DNA of 64,000 bases from Actinomycetota bacterium (GTDB lineage: Bacteria > Actinomycetota > Coriobacteriia > Anaerosomatales > Anaerosomataceae), in NCBI GenBank assembly GCA_009668945.1, contig SBEH01000001.1, forward strand, positions 179,766 through 243,765, in the 5' to 3' direction. Every line of letters starts with the position of its first letter. Position 1 is the first letter of the stretch. Made by a program: the position numbers and the translations under genes. The notes below the pieces were generated by a model. It saw nothing but the letters and a program-made list of their open reading frames with translations. It made no database searches and was not told the DNA's origin. Below, piece by piece: positions 17,106 to 24,741 of this stretch.

Positions 17106-18335
17106 TTGGCTCACTGGCTCGCGCTGCTGGCAGGGTGTGTGCTTCTCGGGGCAGGGATCGTCGCCGCCCTCGTCGCACCTCGCCGCCTGTCTCTTCTCGT
17201 CGCGGCCGGTGTCCTGCTCGCGATCGTCGCTGCGACGATGTCGGTGGGCGTGCTGTCTGCCCGATACGGGAGCGCCCGGGCCCTTGCAGGCGCCATCGCG
17301 GTGCTTGTAGCAGGAGCGGCCGCGGGCTACGCGATCGCAGCGGCGGCACTGCCGCACCTGGCTCCCGCCAGCCGCCCGCCTGACCCCGGCCCGGCGCCGA
17401 CAGAGCCTGGCGGACTCACCTCGGTCGTGCTCCTCTCCCACACGGAACCGGAGTCGTACAGCGCACGGATCGTTGCGGCACGATACCGGCTGCTCGCCGA
17501 GAGCGCCGGAATCGAAGTTCCCGCAACCGCCTTGCCTCTCGTCTTCCTGGCCGAAAAGGGCCGCTATCGGGAGCTTGGAGGCAAGGCCCCCGGGCCTGCG
17601 GCTGCGCGCGATCTCCAGGAGCTTGTCGATGCGCGACTGCCGTCGTCGGTGCACAGGACCGAACAGGCTTGGACCTACGCGCCCGACTCCCTGGCGAGCA
17701 CGGTCGTTGCGCTTCGATCTGAGGGCGCCCGCCGCGCTATCGTCGTGTCGCTCGGCCCACCGCAGTCAGGGCATCTAGAGGTCGCACAGGGCCTTCTCGA
17801 GACCGCGGTTCGCGGGCTGGGTGACATGACGGTGACCTTCGCCACGACACTCTTCAACGACCGGGACCTTCCCGCTCATCTCGCTTCGCGCATCATGTCA
17901 TCAGCAGCGGATCTCCGGTGCGAAGATATCGGTGTCGTCCTCGTCAATCAGGGAATGCCCCCGGTCTGGGAGAAGCGCAGTCCTGCCGCGAGCGAGGCAG
18001 AGAACTACTTCAACCAGCGCGTCCGCATGCTCCTTGCAGAACGCGGCGTGACTGACCGTCACGTCCGCGTCGCCTGGCTCAACTGGCAGACCCCGGACGT
18101 GACAGAGGCAGTGCGCCACGTCGCAGCACTCGGCTGCACCAGGGTCATCGTGGCATGCTCGACGATCGTACTACCGACACTCGAGACCGCGCTCGACCTC
18201 AGGCAACGGATCCACGCAGCGCGAGTGCCTGACACGGTCGAAGTCGTGACGGTCATGCCGCACGGCGATGATCCCGCGCTGGCGGATGCCATCTGCCGAA
18301 GCGTTGAAGAAGCGCTAGAACACGCTGACCGCTGA
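17106..18335 (+). CDS. Membrane-anchored chelatase-like (ferrochelatase/CbiX fold) protein
   Basis: 409 aa. Three hydrophobic helices fill residues about 2-85 (WLALLAGCVLLGAGIVAALV, LLVAAGVLLAIVAATMSVGV, GAIAVLVAGAAAGYAIAAAAL). A Pro-rich linker leads to a soluble domain starting TSVVLLSHTEPESY that follows the two-lobe pattern of class I/II tetrapyrrole chelatases (VLLSH, AIVVSLGPPQSGH, GCTRVIVACSTIV). No clear catalytic His/Glu pair was identified. Start at TTG 17106-17108 after AAGGAG; the long upstream frame is the shadow of the thioredoxin remnant. It ends 14 bp from the convergent PHP gene. Confidence 0.6.
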   Translation: MAHWLALLAGCVLLGAGIVAALVAPRRLSLLVAAGVLLAIVAATMSVGVLSARYGSARALAGAIAVLVAGAAAGYAIAAAALPHLAPASRPPDPGPAPTEPGGLTSVVLLSHTEPESYSARIVAARYRLLAESAGIEVPATALPLVFLAEKGRYRELGGKAPGPAAARDLQELVDARLPSSVHRTEQAWTYAPDSLASTVVALRSEGARRAIVVSLGPPQSGHLEVAQGLLETAVRGLGDMTVTFATTLFNDRDLPAHLASRIMSSAADLRCEDIGVVLVNQGMPPVWEKRSPAASEAENYFNQRVRMLLAERGVTDRHVRVAWLNWQTPDVTEAVRHVAALGCTRVIVACSTIVLPTLETALDLRQRIHAARVPDTVEVVTVMPHGDDPALADAICRSVEEALEHADR

Positions 18336-18349
18336 CCCGGCTGCGCGGA

Positions 18350-19072
18350 CTAGGCTGTGACCCGGCAGCGCTCCCAGTTCGTCGCGCGCAGCTGACGGAT
18401 GCGAGGCACCGCTCGCATGTACCGAAGCGCCAGCGACAGACCGCCGGGATCGGCTTCGGCGTAGGTCTCCACGGCGTCCAGGCTACGCCGCAAGTCCTCC
18501 GCGGTCGTCCCGCGGAAGACCGTATAGCCCCGCCCGACGCTGTGGACCATGTGCGCATCGCTGCCGCCCACCGCCGCAACCTGTGCGCCGTGCGGGAAGA
18601 GCTTCCGCGCCCATCGATTGGCGAGTATGAGGTACGGCACCGAGTTGTAGACCTCGAGAGCGTGAAACGCCATCTCGCTGATCTTCTCGGCGAATCCCGT
18701 GCGACCGAACGGGCCGAAGACACCCTGGTTCGAGAAGGGATGCGGGATGATCGCAACGCCGCCCTGATCGGTGATCTGACGGATCGTCTCGAGTGCCGAG
18801 AGGCCGGGCCTGATCTCCTCGGTCAGGAACAGGCCAAGAACGTGTCCCTCCCTGGAGGAGACCTCTTCCCCGACGACCACTTCGATGCCGTAGACGTCCT
18901 CGAGCTGCTTGGCGAACAGCGCGCCCTCGATGGTGTTGTGATCCGTGATGGCGATGACCTTGAGATCGGTCCTCGTCGCCACGTACTCCATGATCTGCGG
19001 GATCTTGCCGGTGCCGTCGCTGTGCGAGGAATGTATGTGCAGGTCAGCCTTGCTCCAGACCTCTTTGCTCAC
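18350..19072 (-). CDS. PHP-domain metal-dependent phosphoesterase
   Basis: 240 aa. PHP metal ligands are all visible: ADLHIHSSHSDGT, AITDHNTIEGA, VGEEVSS, IIPHPFS and GGSDAHMV. Such proteins hydrolyse phosphoesters such as 3',5'-nucleoside bisphosphates or small nucleotides using a trinuclear metal centre. GTG start (19070-19072) with GAGGTGGGG directly upstream, preferred over an upstream in-frame ATG without a site. The gene is monocistronic or last in its unit. Confidence 0.85.
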   Translation of the reverse strand: MSKEVWSKADLHIHSSHSDGTGKIPQIMEYVATRTDLKVIAITDHNTIEGALFAKQLEDVYGIEVVVGEEVSSREGHVLGLFLTEEIRPGLSALETIRQITDQGGVAIIPHPFSNQGVFGPFGRTGFAEKISEMAFHALEVYNSVPYLILANRWARKLFPHGAQVAAVGGSDAHMVHSVGRGYTVFRGTTAEDLRRSLDAVETYAEADPGGLSLALRYMRAVPRIRQLRATNWERCRVTA

Positions 19073-19202
19073 TTGCGCCCCACCTCTGTCGAAGACATGC
19101 CACAACTCACGTGCAGGTTACGTACCGGGTTCCAGGATATGTGTCGGCAGACGCACTCAGGGCCTCAAGCGACTCTCCGGCGAACGGCAGAAGAATCTTC
19201 CA

Positions 19203-20372
19203 CTACCGACGTTCGGCCGCCCATCTCCCGAGCCTGACGACCCCCTCGCGCAGCCGGTCGATCGAGGTCGCGTAGCTCAGGCGCAGGAAGCCTTCTCCGC
19301 CCGGACCGAAGTCCGCGCCCGGCGCAACAGCCACACCCGCCTCCTCGAGCAGCCTGCCGGCGAGCTCCACCGAGTCGGTCCCCCACGCGTGCGCGTCGGC
19401 GAAGACGTAGAAGGCGCCTAGCGGCTCGACCGCCACCTCAAGACCCATCGCGCGCAGCGCGGGCACCAGGAAGCGCCGCCGCTCGTCATACGCGGCGCGC
19501 ATGCGCGCGACGTCGTCCTGAGCGCGTAGCAGCGCCACAGCGCCCGCAACCTGTACGAAGTGGTTGGCGCACAGGAAGAAGTTCTGCTGGATCTTCTCCG
19601 CCGGTCGCACGAACTGTCTCGGCGCGATGAGGTAGCCGAGACGCCAGCCGGTCATCGCGTATGCCTTGGAGAAGCCGTTGAGTACGAAGGCGCGGTCCGT
19701 GAACTCAAGAACGCTGTGCGAGCGCCCTTCGAACTGAAGCCCGTGGTATATCTCGTCGCTCGCCAGCCAGATGCCGTGTTTCTCGGCGAGTGCCGCCAGC
19801 GCCTCTAGGTCCGCCGGGCCCAGGACTCCGCCTGTCGGGTTCGACGGAGAGTTCAGCATGAGCGCCCGCGTGCGAGGCGTGATCGCGCGCTCCACCTCGC
19901 CGATCCTGAAGCGGAACCCGTCCTCGGCACGTACGCGAACGGGAACCGGCACTCCGCCGAGGAACGAGACGTAGTTCGGGTACGCCGGGTAGCACGGATC
20001 GGCCATCACGACCTCGTCGCCCGGGTCGAGCAGCGAGCCGAACAAGAGCAGCATGCCGGGAGACGTGCCCTGGGTCACTACGATGTGACCGGAATCAGGC
20101 TTCACGCCGTACGCCGACTGCATATGGCCACAGATCGCCTCGCGCAGGTCAGGAAGACCGAGCGACTGCGTGTACCCGGTGTCGCCGCTCGACATCGCTT
20201 CTTCGGCTGCCCGGACTATCACCTCCGGCGTGGCGAAGTCTGGATCGCCGATCTCCATGTGAACGATATCGTGGCCCTGCGCTTCGAGCTCCTGGGAGCG
20301 TGCAACCACGTCCATGACGATGAACGGCCGTATCAGGCCGGCACGGTTCGAAACACCTTCGGCATCGGCCAC
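19203..20372 (-). CDS. PLP-dependent class I/II aminotransferase
   Basis: 389 aa of the aspartate aminotransferase fold. LNSPSNPTGGVLG holds the SNPTG signature, SDEIYHGLQF the PLP-ring Asp/Tyr, and NGFSKAYAMTGWRLGY the Schiff-base lysine (SKxxxMTGWR). C-terminal LRLSYAT carries the substrate carboxylate Arg. Likely transaminates aspartate or a hydrophobic/aromatic amino acid. The stop of the radical SAM gene lies 1 bp upstream, so these genes form one transcript. Confidence 0.9.
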   Translation of the reverse strand: MADAEGVSNRAGLIRPFIVMDVVARSQELEAQGHDIVHMEIGDPDFATPEVIVRAAEEAMSSGDTGYTQSLGLPDLREAICGHMQSAYGVKPDSGHIVVTQGTSPGMLLLFGSLLDPGDEVVMADPCYPAYPNYVSFLGGVPVPVRVRAEDGFRFRIGEVERAITPRTRALMLNSPSNPTGGVLGPADLEALAALAEKHGIWLASDEIYHGLQFEGRSHSVLEFTDRAFVLNGFSKAYAMTGWRLGYLIAPRQFVRPAEKIQQNFFLCANHFVQVAGAVALLRAQDDVARMRAAYDERRRFLVPALRAMGLEVAVEPLGAFYVFADAHAWGTDSVELAGRLLEEAGVAVAPGADFGPGGEGFLRLSYATSIDRLREGVVRLGRWAAERR

Positions 20373-20373
20373 G

Positions 20374-21651
20374 CTAGACCCCTTCCAGGCGGGCGGCGTA
20401 CTGGCGAGTCAGGTACACCGACCGCGCCTCGGCGCGACGAAGGTCGTTGAAGCCGATCGTGGGAGTAGCCACGATCTCGTGCGGCGGTTCGGGATCGAAT
20501 CGCAGGCCGAGTTCGCTCGCGCGGTGCCACAGGTCGGTTCCCGGCAGCACGTGGAGAGTCGACGTCTGCACCTTGCCCGGATCGAGCCCGAGACAGAACT
20601 CGACGCCCGCGAAGAAGTCGTCGGCCGTGTCCCCGGGGAGCCCGACGATCAAGTCGCACTCCACGCTGATGCCGACGCGCTTGAGCGCTCCGACGCCGGC
20701 CGCGAACCGGTTGCGATCGAAGCTCCGGCGACACTCGGCCAGAGCGGCCGCGCCGATAGACTGCGGCCCTGTCTCCACCGATATCACGCCCGCGCGTCTG
20801 AGGAGCGCTGCCTCGTCGTCCCCGATGCGCTCGATGTCCACCTCCACGGTGTGCAACGCCGTGCCGCGCGCGGCATACGGCGCGAGTGTGTCCGAGAGCC
20901 AGCGAAGCCGATCGGTCGTGAGGTTGAACACCGGGTCGATGAACGAGAACTGTCGCACGGCGCACTCGCCGGCCAGGTAGGCTACTTCGGACTCGACGCG
21001 GGCGGCGCTGAACGAACGGACTCGCCCGTATCCCTTCCCCTCGAAGCAATACGCGCAGCGGTGCGGACAGCCGCGGTAGCCCTCGACGTACGCGCTCCCC
21101 TCTCGCGGAACGAGCGCTCCCGAGAGATACGGCGACGGGATCGAGTCGAGGTCGCAGATGAGCGCGCGATCCGGGGCCGAACTCGGCATCCCGTTGGCAT
21201 CGCGGGCAGTGACGCCCTCGGCACGCAGGAGCGGCTTGCCGCGGCGCACCAAGTCCAGAACGTCTGCGAACGTCGCCTCGCCCTCGCCGCGCACGACCGC
21301 ATCAACCTCTGGATGCGCGCGCACAACGTCCTCGGCGATCGGGCCGACCTCGGGCCCTCCGAGCACGACCAGCACGTCCGGCAGCGCCTGCTTCACGATC
21401 CGGCACACGTCGTAGACGGCGCGAGCGTTCCAGCAGAGTGCCGATGCCCCGATCACGTCCGGCTCGAGGCTGATGAGGCGGTAGGCGACCCACCACGGGT
21501 CATCGCCCGAGGTGAGGTCGAGCGCCTGGAAGCCGACGCGACCGGCAAGCCGCGCGTCGGCCCGCGCGTACGCTTGAAGGTAGCCGAGCGCGAGCGACTG
21601 GTACCCCGGCGCGTTCAGGGCCAGAAGCGCCACCTTCAGCGCTTCAGACAT
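20374..21651 (-). CDS. B12-binding-domain radical SAM protein
   Basis: 425 aa. N-terminal cobalamin-binding Rossmann domain (residues about 1-140; LNAPGYQSLALGYLQAYA, VVLGGPEVGP), radical SAM core with the cluster motif GCPHRCAYC near residue 195, then TIM-barrel strands (SFIDPVFNL, ECDLIVGLPGDT, LHVLPGTDLW). Family members methylate unactivated carbons or otherwise modify tetrapyrroles, lipids and natural products. The start overlaps the end of the upstream radical SAM-like gene by 8 nt and the aminotransferase follows directly. Substrate unknown. Confidence 0.88.
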   Translation of the reverse strand: MSEALKVALLALNAPGYQSLALGYLQAYARADARLAGRVGFQALDLTSGDDPWWVAYRLISLEPDVIGASALCWNARAVYDVCRIVKQALPDVLVVLGGPEVGPIAEDVVRAHPEVDAVVRGEGEATFADVLDLVRRGKPLLRAEGVTARDANGMPSSAPDRALICDLDSIPSPYLSGALVPREGSAYVEGYRGCPHRCAYCFEGKGYGRVRSFSAARVESEVAYLAGECAVRQFSFIDPVFNLTTDRLRWLSDTLAPYAARGTALHTVEVDIERIGDDEAALLRRAGVISVETGPQSIGAAALAECRRSFDRNRFAAGVGALKRVGISVECDLIVGLPGDTADDFFAGVEFCLGLDPGKVQTSTLHVLPGTDLWHRASELGLRFDPEPPHEIVATPTIGFNDLRRAEARSVYLTRQYAARLEGV

Positions 21652-22306
21652 CGCGCACCTCGCGTGACACGTGGTGCAGAGCGTGGCCCGGCGGGAGCGG
21701 GAGTACGGGGTCGGCCTCGACCCACAGGTGGTTCACCATGCCGGTGTCACACGCGGCGGCAACAACAGCACCTGCGGACTCCGGCAAAGGTTCCGAGGCT
21801 TCCAGCCGAAGCGCGTGAACGCCCGACGCCGCCAACACAGAGGCGGTAGCGGGCAGTGCCGCGAGGTTGTGACGGCATACCGGCACGATCGCGGTCACGG
21901 CGGTCTTCACGCCTGCGGCATCGGCGGCCTCGAGATAGGCGCGAACGCCGGCAAGCGCATCGCGGGTCCGCGCGATGCTAGTGTCCGCGTCTACGATGTG
22001 CAGCCAGATGTGGCGCACGCCCGCGCGCATGACTCCCGCGGCGTTAGCCGGCACCGACATCGCCGCCCCGTCGGTCTCGAGCCCGACGCGCAGGGCGCCG
22101 GCGGCCACGCACGCGTCCACTAGCGCGGGTAACTCGGGATGTGCGAAAGGCTCCGGACCCCCGAGCACCACGTTCGGGGCCGCGGCAGCCAGGATCCGGG
22201 CCGCTACCTCATCGGCGGACGCGTACTCAGCAACCGGCGAGGATCCACACAGCCCGCACCCGGCCGGCCCGCCCTCGCCAACGCTGATCCTCACGAACTC
22301 GATCAC
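21644..22306 (-). CDS. Radical SAM-like protein with degenerate cluster motif
   Basis: 220 aa that follow the radical SAM barrel: an N-terminal cysteine loop GPAGCGLCGSSP, NVVLGGPEPFAHPELPALVD (equivalent to the GGEP helix region) and LRVGLETDGA (equivalent to the xxTNG strand). The motif should be CxxxCxxC, but only Cys17 and Cys20 are present; the place of the first Cys is Gly13. No in-frame stop suggests selenocysteine there. It may be an inactive partner or regulatory subunit of the overlapping B12-radical SAM enzyme. ATG start fits. Confidence 0.7.
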   Translation of the reverse strand: MIEFVRISVGEGGPAGCGLCGSSPVAEYASADEVAARILAAAAPNVVLGGPEPFAHPELPALVDACVAAGALRVGLETDGAAMSVPANAAGVMRAGVRHIWLHIVDADTSIARTRDALAGVRAYLEAADAAGVKTAVTAIVPVCRHNLAALPATASVLAASGVHALRLEASEPLPESAGAVVAAACDTGMVNHLWVEADPVLPLPPGHALHHVSREVRDV

Positions 22307-22328
22307 GCGTGCACCTTTCGCGGTCAGG

Positions 22329-22358
22329 GTGCCAGTATACAGTGAGCGTGACTGGCAC
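22329..22358 (-). other. Inverted repeat between metallophosphoesterase and radical SAM genes
   Basis: GTGCCAGT (22329-22336) and ACTGGCAC (22351-22358) form an 8-bp stem with a 14-nt loop in the 70-bp gap. No T tract follows on the minus strand, so this could be a weak terminator or an operator. Confidence 0.35.
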
Positions 22359-22376
22359 TCGGCGGGCGGTGCCCCG

Positions 22377-23270
22377 CTAGCGGATGTCGAACCTCGCTAC
22401 GGAATCAGGGCCTCGAAGCACGTGCCGCTCCACCCGTAGGACCCCGTCCGAATCCGGCTCGACCCGCCATCCGACAAGCCGGATTGCGTCATTCGCGAGT
22501 TCGAGCGCGGTCAGTGTCGTGGGATACACACAGCACCCCGTGTTGAAGTAAGGAAGATCGTCTCCGGTCGGGTACTTGAACCGGTGGGTGTGACCGCAGA
22601 TCAACGCTCGCTTGTGCTTGGCGATCCACTCGGTGAAGCTTCTCTCGATCCTGTGGCGTTTGAGCACGTTCTCCGCCGGGCTTGTCGGGTTGTGCGCGCC
22701 GAACGCGTGCAGATGCCCCCAGAAGAACCGGAGCGACGCCATGCCGAGGAACCACGCCTGGTCGTTGACGAAGTCGCCCTGATGCCCGTGGACCACCAGG
22801 ACTTCCTGACCCGTGTCGCGCTCCTTGAGCACGAGCGCCTCGTGAGCCTGGATGCCCGCGAACAGGTCGTGCGTGATCCCGCTGTGGTCGTGGTAGTGAG
22901 TGGCCAGGTTCTCGGCCACGAACTTCGGCTTGCGCAGGTAGTTGTTGTGATTGCCCCAGATGAGGATGAACCGGTCGGCGTCGAAGAACCGCCTCATCGC
23001 CCTGAAGGCGGCTTCGTGAGCATCCTTGATGGACTTGAAGTCCGGGTGCTCCCACAGCTCGTCACCGTCACCGACTTCCACGAGCGTGTAGCCCTCGCGG
23101 AAGTAGTGCTCAAGCGCGTGCAGGTAGCAGTTCTCGTTGCGGCTGAACTCGTCGGAGAGTCCGCCGCTGCCACGATGGCAGTCGCTCATGAAGACGTAGC
23201 GTGAACTCGCGTCGAAGACTTCGACGCGGGCGCCTTCGTAGGCCCTTGTGAGCCGTTGGTCGGTCCGCAC
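22377..23270 (-). CDS. Calcineurin-like metallophosphoesterase
   Basis: 297 aa. Metal-binding motifs in order: FMSDCHRG (DxH), VEVGDGDELWEHP (GDxx), LIWGNHNNYL (GNHD variant), VHGHQGDF and CGHTHRFKYP (GHxH). In the third motif the usual GNHD is GNHN. Two-metal phosphoesterases of this type cleave phosphomonoesters, diesters or nucleotides. GTG start at 23268-23270 with GGGAGGGAG just upstream; an in-frame ATG 27 nt earlier is less likely. Natural substrate not evident. Confidence 0.82.
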   Translation of the reverse strand: MRTDQRLTRAYEGARVEVFDASSRYVFMSDCHRGSGGLSDEFSRNENCYLHALEHYFREGYTLVEVGDGDELWEHPDFKSIKDAHEAAFRAMRRFFDADRFILIWGNHNNYLRKPKFVAENLATHYHDHSGITHDLFAGIQAHEALVLKERDTGQEVLVVHGHQGDFVNDQAWFLGMASLRFFWGHLHAFGAHNPTSPAENVLKRHRIERSFTEWIAKHKRALICGHTHRFKYPTGDDLPYFNTGCCVYPTTLTALELANDAIRLVGWRVEPDSDGVLRVERHVLRGPDSVARFDIR

Positions 23271-23321
23271 AAGTCTCCCTCCCGGTACAGGGTACACCGG
23301 GCGAGACCGGTCGGGGTGCGC

Positions 23322-24242
23322 CTACTGCATCTGCTTGAGGTACGGGTACGGATTCACCGCGCTTCCGCCGCACGGGTGTATCTCGAAGTGCAGGTGGGGC
23401 GTCGTCGCATTGCCGGTGCTGCCGACGAACCCGATCACCTGTCCCGCCTCGACCCGGCCGGACGTCACCGCGTAGCCGCTCAGGTGCGCGTAGTAGAACG
23501 TCCAGCCGTTGTCAGCCGTGAGCCACAACGTCAGACCGCCGAGCGTGCTCTCACGAGCGGTGATGGTTCCCGGGAGCACGGCCGCACAAGGAGTCCCCGC
23601 ATCCGACATGATGTCGCAGCCCTCATGCGTGCGCCCGCCCGATCGCGGCGCCCCGAAGGTGTCGGTGTAGCTGTTGGGTCCCAACACGGGGAACACCATG
23701 CCGAACGGGTTCGGCGCCGCGCCTGAGTCCGCGACGTAGAACGCGATCCCGTCGTACTGGTAGGTGGCGGCCCACTTCGCGGCCACCACGTCCCGCTCGA
23801 CGGCCGATGCCGTGTAGAAGTGGCTGCCAGTCTTCATGTTGTAGAACCGGTACACAGGATCCCAGTCGGCGATCCAGCCGGGCGACACGCAGTATGTGCG
23901 ACCCTCGAGCGTAAAGACGTCCGGCCAGGTCGCGAGGATCGTGTCGGCCTCCTCGGCGCTCGCCGTGTAGAAGTGGCTGGCGCTCTTGTGGTTGTAGAAG
24001 CGGAAGAGCGGCTCGGTGCCTGGAGTCGTCTCCGTGCTGTAGGCGACACCCTCGTAGCTGAAGACGCTCGGCCACTTCGCCCTGACCATGTCCCGCTCGT
24101 CGGCCGAAGGCGTGAAGAAGTGCGTGCCGTTCTTCACGTTGTAGAAGCGGTAGACGGGGTCGAGCGCCGCTGCCGAGGCGGGCAGCGCAACGGCAAGAAC
24201 CGCTGCGGCAATGCAGAGAATCGAGGCTCGATCCAGGCGCAT
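23322..24242 (-). CDS. Secreted M23 peptidase with three DUF5648-like repeats
   Basis: 306 aa. A signal peptide (residues 1-25, ending LPASAAA) is followed by three tandem repeats of about 45-50 residues, each with the pattern PVYRFYNxKxGxHFYTxS...W...F.YEGVAY (starting near residues 29, 78 and 128). This resembles DUF5648, an extracellular wall- or sugar-associated module. The C-terminal 110 residues are a LytM/M23 zinc endopeptidase with THEGCDI (HxxxD) and PHLHFEIHP (HxH). It likely cleaves peptidoglycan cross-links outside the membrane. ATG with GGAG 7 nt upstream; a structured leader precedes it. Confidence 0.9.
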   Translation of the reverse strand: MRLDRASILCIAAAVLAVALPASAAALDPVYRFYNVKNGTHFFTPSADERDMVRAKWPSVFSYEGVAYSTETTPGTEPLFRFYNHKSASHFYTASAEEADTILATWPDVFTLEGRTYCVSPGWIADWDPVYRFYNMKTGSHFYTASAVERDVVAAKWAATYQYDGIAFYVADSGAAPNPFGMVFPVLGPNSYTDTFGAPRSGGRTHEGCDIMSDAGTPCAAVLPGTITARESTLGGLTLWLTADNGWTFYYAHLSGYAVTSGRVEAGQVIGFVGSTGNATTPHLHFEIHPCGGSAVNPYPYLKQMQ

Positions 24243-24260
24243 GTCTCGGCTCCAGTCGAT

Positions 24261-24343
24261 GCATCGGGGACGCTCACTATTGGATATCGGCCGTCACCGG
24301 GCCTCTTCTCACGCCAATCCGACGGGCGGCCGATTCCCGATGC
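24261..24343 (-). ncRNA. Candidate structured leader (cis-regulatory RNA) of the M23 gene
   Basis: Read on the minus strand, an outer 8-bp stem (GCATCGGG at 24336-24343 with CCCGATGC at 24261-24268) encloses an inner 8-bp stem (ATCGGCCG at 24327-24334 with CGGCCGAT at 24286-24293). ATTGG in the inner loop (24314-24318) can pair with CCAAT (24279-24283) outside the inner stem, giving a pseudoknot. The element ends 18 nt before the start codon and close to the GGAG site. I do not recognise it as a known riboswitch class (GEMM, ydaO). Confidence 0.45.
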
Positions 24344-24379
24344 GTTCCTCCGTCGATGCACGCACAGAAGGGGCCGATT

Positions 24380-24393
24380 GTGCTCGCGAGCAC
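24380..24393. other. 14-bp perfect palindrome upstream of the M23 leader
   Basis: GTGCTCGCGAGCAC lies between the tRNA-Leu remnant and the M23 leader and could be a repressor site for the M23 promoter. No gene of its own is seen in 24243-24441. Confidence 0.35.
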
Positions 24394-24408
24394 GCTTCGC
24401 GATACGAA

Positions 24409-24438
24409 AGGGCGCCCTCCACGATCGGAGAACGCCCT
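24409..24438 (-). terminator. Terminator after the displaced tRNA-Leu 3' half
   Basis: Stem AGGGCG (24409-24414) with CGCCCT (24433-24438), internal CC/AA loop, then CTCC with GGAG. The same plan, including the CC/AA internal loop, appears next to the intact tRNA-Leu at 27761-27790. This looks like the original chromosomal terminator left behind when the island inserted. Confidence 0.6.
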
Positions 24439-24443
24439 GCTCA

Positions 24444-24503
24444 TTGCTGGTGTCCGAGGCGAGAGTTGAACTCGCACGTCCTTGCGGACACTAGGCCCTC
24501 AAC
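24444..24503 (-). repeat. 60-bp direct repeat, distal attachment site (3' half of tRNA-Leu)
   Basis: Identical over 60 bp to 27796-27855. It covers the 3' part of tRNA-Leu from the anticodon loop through the encoded CCA (24448-24503 on the minus strand) plus 4 bp. The match stops in the anticodon loop. It is the remnant att site at the far end of the island. Confidence 0.9.
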
Positions 24504-24602
24504 GCTCGTCGAGCGCTCACAATTCGTCGGACGTCGCCTCGGACCTGGGGTTATTCGATCCGAGCTGTCCGACTCATGGCGCGTTCTGCCATTCACGTAT
24601 TA

Positions 24603-24624
24603 GCCGTTCTATTAGCAGAACGGC
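24603..24624. other. Hairpin in the AIPR upstream region
   Basis: GCCGTTCT (24603-24610) and AGAACGGC (24617-24624) form a perfect 8-bp stem with a 6-nt loop. It lies 118 bp before the AIPR start, so it may be an operator or an upstream terminator. The rest of 24504-24741 has no convincing ORF. A -10-like TATGAT is at 24697-24702 without a clear -35. Confidence 0.4.
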
Positions 24625-24741
24625 AGTAGTGGGTTGTGTGTCAAGAAGAAGAGCCAGGAACAGACCAGCTTGTCTTCGCATGTCGCATCCCAAGGTTATG
24701 ATGTGTTCTGAAGATGGGATTCTACGGGGGAGGCCCACGAC

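Noticed and set aside
21644..22306. Missing first cysteine of the radical SAM motif as a selenocysteine
   Set aside because: The codon is a plain Gly codon and no in-frame UGA lies near the motif.
22584..23204. Antisense frame over the metallophosphoesterase, and similar long frames opposite gpmI, uvrA, glnD and acs
   Set aside because: Typical high-GC antisense open frames without ribosome sites or protein motifs.
24261..24343. M23 leader as a c-di-GMP-I (GEMM) or ydaO riboswitch
   Set aside because: The diagnostic conserved bases of both classes are missing; kept only as an unclassified structured leader.
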